Assembly: GCA_026988315.1 (NCBI GenBank)
Contig: JALSLJ010000076.1
Coordinates: forward strand, 1 to 64,000
Length of the DNA stretch: 64,000 nucleotides
Direction of reading: 5' to 3'
From: Sulfurimonas sp.
Lineage (GTDB): Bacteria > Campylobacterota > Campylobacteria > Campylobacterales > Sulfurimonadaceae
Part shown: piece by piece, positions 58,290 to 64,000 of the stretch
How the letters are laid out: the number at the start of each line of letters is the position of its first letter
Numbering within the stretch: the first letter of the stretch is position 1
Position numbers and translations under genes: made by a program
Notes under the pieces: model-generated
What the model saw: only the letters and a program-made list of their open reading frames with translations
What the model was told of the DNA's origin: nothing
Databases searched by the model: none

Positions 58290-59276
58290 TTACAAACCTA
58301 TAAAGTCATAGAAACCGAGCTTCTTTATTTTTCCATTGAGATGTATAGCGGACTGATCTTTAGCCTCTTTATGACTTTTTCTTGATTTACCAATAAAAGT
58401 GTGTTGCCTAAAAGATATTCTCTTTTTATTCATATCATAAGTGCTTAACTTTATAAGAGTGCTTGATTTCATAAAACTATACTCTTGGGAATCAGTTGTA
58501 ACAGATTTAACAATCAACTTTAAAGAGTCTTTAGAGCTTGGTGTTTTGCTAATTTTTAAACCCTCTTTTTTTATAGCTCGCTTTATATATTTTGCAAAAA
58601 CCTTTGAATTTCCATCGCTAAGTAGATAAAAACTCAAGCGCTTTTTTAAATCATTATACTCATCATTCATCTTTTTTAGAAAAGCAAACTCTTTGGTTAC
58701 TCTATATGTTGTAAGTGTAGTTTTTTTCAGCTGTGTATATGTAGCTAAGATTGGATACTCTTGCAACAATCTATTTAAGCCTGAAAATCGTTTAATTGCT
58801 ATCTCATTTTGAAGCGATTCATATTTTTTCACAACTGCTTCAAACTTTGGATTTGAAATATCTTCAATTTTTTCAAAGAAGCTCTTTTTTTCCATTTTTA
58901 TAAGGACTAAAAAACGGCCTTTAAAATTTGTGGATTTATCTATTTGTATATCTCTGAGTGGCAATGATTTTATAAACTTAGTATTTTCTTTCAAAATTTT
59001 ACTTACATTTATTTTACTTATTGTTCCTAGTGGATGGAGCGGTTTTGCAAATTCTGCATCCAACTTAGTGATTAATTGATTACGCAAAGATGAAATCGCC
59101 TTATTTTTAGCTTTTTTTAAAGTCTCACCCGAGCCTGTTGCATAAAAAAATTGGTAATCTTGCGGTGGGGATGTGTACCAAAGTGGTTTAGTTTCTGGTT
59201 TTGGTGCGGAACATCCAGCAAAAATTGCCATAACTATTGCTATAAAAACAAACCTATAAACCTTACTCATATACAT
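58290..59276 (-). CDS. LPP20-like lipoprotein with extended C-terminal region
   Basis: The start at 59276 has AAAGGA at 5 bases; ATG codons at 59282 and 59270 are alternatives. The ~328-residue protein has a lipobox (MAIFAGC). An LPP20-type N-terminal domain follows (KPLWYTSPPQDYQFFYATGS, KKAKNKAISSLRNQL, and FLVLIKMEKKSFFEKIE). A helical and beta C-terminal part of about 170 residues has no named family. Charged Lys-rich segments are frequent. It overlaps the end of the MscS gene by 14 bases. Function unknown; an envelope role is likely. Confidence 0.75.
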   Translation of the reverse strand: MYMSKVYRFVFIAIVMAIFAGCSAPKPETKPLWYTSPPQDYQFFYATGSGETLKKAKNKAISSLRNQLITKLDAEFAKPLHPLGTISKINVSKILKENTKFIKSLPLRDIQIDKSTNFKGRFLVLIKMEKKSFFEKIEDISNPKFEAVVKKYESLQNEIAIKRFSGLNRLLQEYPILATYTQLKKTTLTTYRVTKEFAFLKKMNDEYNDLKKRLSFYLLSDGNSKVFAKYIKRAIKKEGLKISKTPSSKDSLKLIVKSVTTDSQEYSFMKSSTLIKLSTYDMNKKRISFRQHTFIGKSRKSHKEAKDQSAIHLNGKIKKLGFYDFIGL

Positions 59277-60438
59277 TTTCATCCTTTTGAATAGAATTGT
59301 TTTCTTCTATATATATCGACTGTGATGGAAAGGCAAACGATGCACCATTTTGCTCAACTATTCTCATAAACTCAAGGTAAATTCTTTCTCGAACAGCCAT
59401 AAATTCACCCCACTTTACTGTTTTTGTAAAGAAGTAACAAAACACATCTAATGAGCTATCATTAAATTCACTAAAATATACATAGATAGTTTGAGGATGG
59501 ATATCTTCATCATTGTGCAATAGCTCCCTAATATCTTTTAGTATATTTTGCATCTGCGTTGATGTAGTAGAGTATGTTAAGCCTAGAGTCATTTTAATTC
59601 TTCTTCTATCCATCTTAGACCAGTTTAGTATAGCACTATCTGCAAGGTTTCCATTAGGGACAGATACAAGTGCTTGAGCAAAGGTTCTCACTCTTGTTGA
59701 ACGCATCCCTATATCTTCTATGGTTCCCTCAACATCTGGTGTTTTTATCCAATCACCAACCTTAAAAGGGGAATCTGTAAAAATCATTATAGAACCAAAT
59801 AGATGTCTTGCTGTATCTTTTGCAGCAAGAGCTACTGCCATACCAGCTAAACCAAGTGAAGCAAGAAGCCCTCTTATATCGTAACCCCATGTTTGAAGAA
59901 GCAAAATAAAGATAATAACAATCGTTATAATTTTAAAGAGCCTCACTCCAAATTTCACAAGAGTATCTTTTAAATCTACAACATTATCTTGATCGTACTT
60001 ATATGTATAAAAGTTATGTAAAAATTCCAAAAAGAGTATAATAATCCACGCGACTATAAGATAATTTAAAGAGCCGTTTAAATCATACACAATCTTATCT
60101 ATGGCTTGAGAAAATTCCAATACACCATAAGAAGCATTAAACCCTATAAGTAGAATTTTCCATTTTATAGGTTCATTGAAAATTTTGAAAAATTTTACAC
60201 CTAATGGATTTTCAAATTTTTCTGAAATTGTCTTTAAGATGTATTCTAAAAATTTTATCAGTTGCTTTCTTAGAAGGTAAATTATCAAAAAAACTATAAA
60301 TGCTGACATCCAGTCAACTAACTGATTTGAAAATATTTTAAAACTCAAAATGCCTTGAATATCTTCTGGTATATCAAATATATTTTTTATATATTGACTT
60401 ATTAGTTTGTAAAACTCATTGATTAAATTTTCTATCAT
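59263..60438 (-). CDS. Mechanosensitive ion channel of the MscS family
   Basis: The 391-residue protein has five hydrophobic segments. The last is the pore helix GLLASLGLAGMAVALAAKD with Gly/Ala packing. The cytoplasmic beta domain follows (FKVGDWIKTPDVEGTIEDIG, TRVRTFAQALVSVPNGNLAD), then the alpha/beta domain (IKMTLGLTYSTTSTQMQNI). It opens under membrane tension to release solutes during osmotic downshift. The length is at the longer end for MscS, with extra N-terminal helices. Divergent from the phosphoribosyltransferase gene. Confidence 0.92.
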   Translation of the reverse strand: MIENLINEFYKLISQYIKNIFDIPEDIQGILSFKIFSNQLVDWMSAFIVFLIIYLLRKQLIKFLEYILKTISEKFENPLGVKFFKIFNEPIKWKILLIGFNASYGVLEFSQAIDKIVYDLNGSLNYLIVAWIIILFLEFLHNFYTYKYDQDNVVDLKDTLVKFGVRLFKIITIVIIFILLLQTWGYDIRGLLASLGLAGMAVALAAKDTARHLFGSIMIFTDSPFKVGDWIKTPDVEGTIEDIGMRSTRVRTFAQALVSVPNGNLADSAILNWSKMDRRRIKMTLGLTYSTTSTQMQNILKDIRELLHNDEDIHPQTIYVYFSEFNDSSLDVFCYFFTKTVKWGEFMAVRERIYLEFMRIVEQNGASFAFPSQSIYIEENNSIQKDENVYE

Positions 60439-60500
60439 TGTTTATCCATTTGTAAATTCATGAATTTTAGCTCTAAAAGCTTTAAATAATCCTTGATATG

Positions 60501-60506
60501 TATAAT
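60501..60506 (+). promoter_or_regulatory. -10 box directly before the phosphoribosyltransferase gene (possible leaderless start)
   Basis: A perfect TATAAT ends 7 bases before the ATG at 60514, and no Shine-Dalgarno sequence is visible. Transcription would start at or next to the ATG, as seen also at 1505. An AATTCATGAATT palindrome lies upstream at about 60457-60468. Confidence 0.4.
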
Positions 60507-60513
60507 TGTACCT

Positions 60514-60951
60514 ATGAAATATTATGCGTATGAAAATTTTAAAAAAGACACAAATAGATTACTCCATGAACTTAGAGAGTTTCAACCAGAAGTTATACTA
60601 GGTATAGCAAGGGGTGGGCTAACACTTTGTCATGCAATCGCTGAGGGCTTAAATGTGAGAGCGGTTCAAACTATTAGAACTGAACTCTATGATAATACTT
60701 GCAAAAGAGATGCCGTAAGTATTTTTGGAGAGTGTGATTTTAATTTTATTACAAAGGTTTTAGTGGTAGATGATATAGCTGATAGTGGAGAAACACTCGA
60801 TGCCGTTATGAGACACCTAGAAAATAAGTATAGAACAATAGAATTTAGATCTGCTACACTTTTTTACAAAAAAACATCTATCTATAAACCAAATTACTGG
60901 ATAAATGAAGCAGATGGGTGGATAGACTTTTTTTGGGAGCGTGATTTTTGA
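60514..60951 (+). CDS. Purine-type phosphoribosyltransferase
   Basis: The ATG at 60514 is preferred over an in-frame TTG 21 bases upstream; the product is 145 residues and begins MKYYAYENFKKD. The PRPP-binding loop is VLVVDDIADSGETL near residue 87. The N-terminal PEVILGIARGGLTLCHAIAE and the C-terminal YKPNYWINEADGWIDFFWE are like xanthine/guanine (Gpt-type) enzymes. It transfers phosphoribose to a purine base in salvage. Base specificity cannot be fixed from sequence. Confidence 0.85.
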   Translation: MKYYAYENFKKDTNRLLHELREFQPEVILGIARGGLTLCHAIAEGLNVRAVQTIRTELYDNTCKRDAVSIFGECDFNFITKVLVVDDIADSGETLDAVMRHLENKYRTIEFRSATLFYKKTSIYKPNYWINEADGWIDFFWERDF

Positions 60952-61016
60952 TTTAGCACTTATAATATTATTTTATATGTTATAATCATACTTTTAAAAT
61001 AAAGGTGCAATTAGAG

Positions 61017-62855
61017 ATGAGTACAAGACAAAAAGTTACACTGATTTTATTAGGATTATTCCTTACATTTTTTGTTGCCATGATTATTATTATTACAACA
61101 AACTTTAGAGACTTTGGTATCAAAAGTGCAGAAAAACGCGCATTACTTACTGCTGAGATTGTCAAAGGCGGACTTACGGCACACATGGTTAACGGCATGA
61201 TGGATAAACGCTCTTACTTTCTTGAACAAATTGAAAGTATTGAAAATATTGATGCTTTATGGGTTGCTCGCTCACCAATAGTAATTAAACAGTTTGGCGA
61301 GGGTATGAATAATGAAATTGCTCGTGATGAGATAGATAAACAGGTACTCAAATCTGGACAAACCTTACGAGAGATGACAGAAACAGCCACTAAGAGTACT
61401 ATGCGTATGACAATTCCTTTTGTCGCTTCAGCCTTTGGCACACCAAACTGCCTTAATTGCCATGATGCTAAAGAGGGTGAAGTTTTAGGTGCCGTTAGTA
61501 TGATTATAGATGTTAGTGATGTTCGTGGCAGCAGCTTTCATACAGTGCTTTACATCGCTATGTTTGCTATTATTATCATGTTTTTTATTTTGCTTGTTGT
61601 CAATAAATTTATGAAACCTTATATTAGTATTTTTTACTCCATCAAAGAGGTGATGACGGCGGCATATGAAGGAAACTATTCCAAAAGAGTTATGGGAGGG
61701 AGTCTCAGTGAAAGTAAAGCCGTTGCAGATATGCTCAACTCTTTATTAGAAAAGCTGCAAAAAGTTTTCCAAGAGATTGATAAAAAAGTGTATATTTTCC
61801 TTCGTAATAAAAACAAAGCGCATAGCTATGATCCACTCGTAAATATCAACAATACTATTGACCAACTCTCAGAGATTTACAAATTTAAACAAACTATTGA
61901 GCATGATCAAGAGTTGGAAGATATTTATGAGAGATTGGCATATGTTTTTAAAAATAAATTTGCGATTGAAGATTTTACCATAATTGAATCTGACAAAGTG
62001 AGTGGGGCTAAAACTGTTGTCTATACAACAAATGGCTGCCATTGTACAGTGGAAAAAGGGGAGTGTCGTGCTGATCGCATAAATCTGATAGTTGACTCAA
62101 CAATTTTTGATAACACCTGCGATCAAATTAATGAACCAGATACGCAATATCTATGTATTCCATATACAATTTCAAGTGAGCTAAACCTTGTTATCTCTAT
62201 AGTAACAAAAACTCCACAAGAGAGCCAAAGAATTAGAGATTTAGTTGGAATTATTGAGGACTATGTAGCGACTGCTCAACCAACAATAGTAAGTAAAAAA
62301 TTGATGCAAATCCTTAATAAAATGGCTAGAGTTGATCAATTAACTGGTATGTATAACCGTAAATATCTTGATGAGTTTGCAGAAACAGCTATCCCTCAAG
62401 CACTGAGAACTGGAACTCCATACGGAATTTTAATGATTGATATTGATTTCTTTAAAATGATAAATGATACTTATGGTCACGATGTTGGTGATGAAGCTAT
62501 CCGTATCATATCTAGAGTTATCAAAGACTCCATTCGCAAGTCTGATGTTGCTATCCGTTTTGGTGGTGAAGAGTTTATTGTTTTACTTCATAACTGTGAC
62601 AAAGAGTTTATAAAGACTATCGCTGAAAAAATTCGTACAACTTTTGCAAAAGAGGTTATATCAGCAGGTTCAGAATCATTTAGCAAAACTCTAAGTGTTG
62701 GAACGGTCATGTTCCCTGAGGATAGCGAGAGTATTTGGAAATGTATTAAGTATGCAGATATGTCACTCTACTATGCAAAAGAGCATGGACGAAATCAAGT
62801 GGTTTGTTATGACCCAAGTATCATCAAAAACCCATCTTCACAAAATGAGTTTTAA
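61017..62855 (+). CDS. Membrane diguanylate cyclase with periplasmic c-heme sensor domain
   Basis: The start is set at ATG 61017 (GTG at 61005 is the alternative); the product is 612 residues. A first membrane helix (about 8-28) is followed by a periplasmic sensor domain of the DUF3365/Tll0287-like type carrying one CXXCH (NCLNCHDAKEGEVLGAVS near residue 145). A second helix (about 175-198), a HAMP-like linker and a cytoplasmic GAF-like region with several Cys (NGCHCTVEKGEC) come next. The C-terminal GGDEF domain has GGEEF at the active site (RFGGEEFIVLL). It makes c-di-GMP. The heme suggests sensing of a redox state or gas ligand. Confidence 0.88.
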   Translation: MSTRQKVTLILLGLFLTFFVAMIIIITTNFRDFGIKSAEKRALLTAEIVKGGLTAHMVNGMMDKRSYFLEQIESIENIDALWVARSPIVIKQFGEGMNNEIARDEIDKQVLKSGQTLREMTETATKSTMRMTIPFVASAFGTPNCLNCHDAKEGEVLGAVSMIIDVSDVRGSSFHTVLYIAMFAIIIMFFILLVVNKFMKPYISIFYSIKEVMTAAYEGNYSKRVMGGSLSESKAVADMLNSLLEKLQKVFQEIDKKVYIFLRNKNKAHSYDPLVNINNTIDQLSEIYKFKQTIEHDQELEDIYERLAYVFKNKFAIEDFTIIESDKVSGAKTVVYTTNGCHCTVEKGECRADRINLIVDSTIFDNTCDQINEPDTQYLCIPYTISSELNLVISIVTKTPQESQRIRDLVGIIEDYVATAQPTIVSKKLMQILNKMARVDQLTGMYNRKYLDEFAETAIPQALRTGTPYGILMIDIDFFKMINDTYGHDVGDEAIRIISRVIKDSIRKSDVAIRFGGEEFIVLLHNCDKEFIKTIAEKIRTTFAKEVISAGSESFSKTLSVGTVMFPEDSESIWKCIKYADMSLYYAKEHGRNQVVCYDPSIIKNPSSQNEF

Positions 62856-62863
62856 ACTAAGTT

Positions 62864-62890
62864 TGTCATTCCGGGCTCGACCCGGAATCT
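62864..62890. repeat. GC-rich palindromic (REP-like) element between convergent genes
   Basis: ATTCCGGG (62868-62875) and CCCGGAAT (62881-62888) form an 8-bp stem with a CTCGA loop. It is flanked by GTC and CTAC, a layout seen in widespread bacterial palindromic repeats. The GC content stands out from the AT-rich surroundings. It lies 8 bases behind the diguanylate cyclase stop and can serve as a terminator for both genes. Confidence 0.65.
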
Positions 62891-62909
62891 ACTTCTTTAT
62901 TATCAAGTT

Positions 62910-64000
62910 TTAGTCTAGCCCCATCTTCGCAGGATTTAAGATATTATTTGGATCAAAAGCCATCTTAATCGACTTAAACAGATTCATCTCCTCTTCACTA
63001 AATGCCATATGCATATAGGGTGCTTTTGCGAGACCTATGCCATGCTCACCAGAGAGAGTTCCACCTAAATCAATGGTAGCTTGAAAAACCTCCTCTATTG
63101 CCTGATAAGCGATTTTTATCTGCTCAGGATCACTGCCATCTACCATTACATTTGTGTGAACATTACCATCACCTGTATGACCAAAACAAGGGATATTTAT
63201 TTGATATTTATCTGCAATAGCATAGAACTTTTCTAAAAGTTCTGGTAAAACAGCACGGGGAACTGTTACATCCTCATTGAGCTTTTTACTTCCATATACA
63301 CTTAATGCTGGAGAAGCATTACGACGAGCAAACCAAATATCCGCTGCTTCTTTGTCATCTTTTGCAATTTTGAACTCTTGGCACCCATTTTCACGAAATA
63401 CTTTCTCAATTTGAGCGAGTTGAAAATTTAAATCCTCTTCCAAATTTCCATCAACATCCGTCACCAAAAGTGCTCCAGCATCCACAGGGAGTCCTTTGTT
63501 AAAAGTTTGCTCTACCGCACGGATAGTCAAGTTATCTAGGAACTCCATTGCCACAGGTGTAATTCCACTCGCCATTGTTTTATACACTGCTTCCATTGCA
63601 TCATTGACACTATCAAAAATCCCCATAGCAGTTTTTGTTAACTTCGGTTTTGGGATAAGTCTTAATGTAATCTCACTTAAGACTGCCAATGTTCCCTCAG
63701 ACGCAATTAAAATACCACTAATGTTATATCCTGCAACATCTTTGATTGTTCTTTTTCCAGCTTTTATAATGTCACCATTTGCTAAAACAGCACGAGTAGC
63801 CATCACATAATCTTTTGTAATTCCATATTTCGCTGCACGCATACCACCAGCATTTTCACTAACATTGCCACCTAAAGTTGAATACTCTTGAGAAGCTGGA
63901 TCTGGTGGATAAAAAAGTCCTATCTCCTCTACTGCCCTTTGCAGATCCATATTTATAACACCTGGCTGAACTATAGCTACCATATTTTTAACATCTATCT
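62910..64000 (-). CDS. glcD: FAD-linked oxidase, glycolate/D-lactate oxidase subunit GlcD-like (5' end outside window)
   Basis: The frame is open to the window edge (364 codons visible); an internal ATG at 63983 (MVAIVQPGV) lies within conserved family sequence and is not the start. The FAD-binding PCMH part shows FYPPDPASQEYSTLGGNVSENAGG and the C-terminal part has FGHTGDGNVHTNV and GTLSGEHGIGLAK (metal and substrate site). The family oxidises glycolate, D-lactate or related 2-hydroxy acids at the membrane. Missing are about 100 N-terminal residues. The product ends FDPNNILNPAKMGLD, typical of the family. Confidence 0.88.
   Translation of the reverse strand, partial: IDVKNMVAIVQPGVINMDLQRAVEEIGLFYPPDPASQEYSTLGGNVSENAGGMRAAKYGITKDYVMATRAVLANGDIIKAGKRTIKDVAGYNISGILIASEGTLAVLSEITLRLIPKPKLTKTAMGIFDSVNDAMEAVYKTMASGITPVAMEFLDNLTIRAVEQTFNKGLPVDAGALLVTDVDGNLEEDLNFQLAQIEKVFRENGCQEFKIAKDDKEAADIWFARRNASPALSVYGSKKLNEDVTVPRAVLPELLEKFYAIADKYQINIPCFGHTGDGNVHTNVMVDGSDPEQIKIAYQAIEEVFQATIDLGGTLSGEHGIGLAKAPYMHMAFSEEEMNLFKSIKMAFDPNNILNPAKMGLD

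Noticed and set aside
1..64000. tRNA, rRNA or intact insertion sequence
   Set aside because: No cloverleaf-like, rRNA-like or transposase-coding stretch was found by reading; a covariance-model search would be needed to exclude small RNAs fully.

Overview
The window is AT-rich and gene-dense. It has the content and codon style of a mesophilic sulfur-, hydrogen- or nitrate-metabolising Campylobacterota bacterium, most like Sulfurimonas or Sulfuricurvum. Pointers are a fused CcsBA cytochrome c synthase (System II), an FlhB-like FlhX protein, three LPP20-type lipoproteins, Sel1-repeat proteins, an AlaC-type aminotransferase, and weak -35 boxes with clear TATAAT boxes. No rRNA, tRNA, CRISPR array or intact insertion sequence was recognised. 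The assignment is by gene content only.

Layout. 1-4.6 kb: envelope genes and a two-component system (partial LolA-like protein, polysaccharide deacetylase, OmpR-type regulator, kinase with a degenerate H-box, small secreted protein, small outer-membrane barrel). 4.6-11.9 kb: housekeeping genes on the minus strand (PBP1A, an orphan ABC ATPase, bioF, maf, a CopD-like membrane protein, alaS). 12-40 kb: a cytochrome island of about 28 kb. 40-64 kb: mostly core genes (DUF523, aldehyde dehydrogenase, a 1123-residue ELWxxDGT lipoprotein, YraN, a molybdopterin oxidoreductase, SDR, hom, alaC, an rlmB operon, riboflavin synthase, flhX, der, LPP20 lipoproteins, MscS, a phosphoribosyltransferase, a heme-sensing diguanylate cyclase, and a partial GlcD-like oxidase).

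The cytochrome island carries 79 canonical CXXCH motifs in twelve proteins plus six non-canonical ones, and reads as an electron path from the quinone pool to the cell surface. Operon A (16678 to 11999, minus) encodes a NapC/NrfH-type tetraheme quinol dehydrogenase, a membrane-anchored 3-heme protein, a membrane-anchored 12-heme protein and 7- and 8-heme periplasmic proteins. Operon B (39985 to about 19765, minus) encodes a monoheme cytochrome, a second 12-heme/8-heme pair, and a secreted tetraheme cytochrome with its own strong promoter. It continues with an NHL beta-propeller lipoprotein, a parvulin-type prolyl isomerase, a large outer-membrane beta-barrel, a 12-heme-site cytochrome, a fused MFS/spermidine-synthase-like membrane protein, a second NHL beta-propeller, a second 12-heme-site cytochrome whose first 565 residues are identical to the first, two small secreted proteins, and CcsBA. 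A plus-strand trio between the operons encodes a Sel1 protein, a diheme cytochrome and an NrfJ-like lipoprotein.

Main hypothesis: the prolyl isomerase, beta-propellers, outer-membrane barrel and secreted multiheme cytochromes resemble the omcS-companion (osc) set reported for extracellular cytochrome filaments of Geobacter. The window may therefore hold a Campylobacterota extracellular cytochrome filament or conduit system. Its unusual features are a gene-converted cytochrome pair with divergent C-termini, wide-spaced heme sites (CX12CH, CX4CH, CX5CH), and a heme synthase gene beside them that could be specialised for those sites. The function is inferred from sequence and context only.
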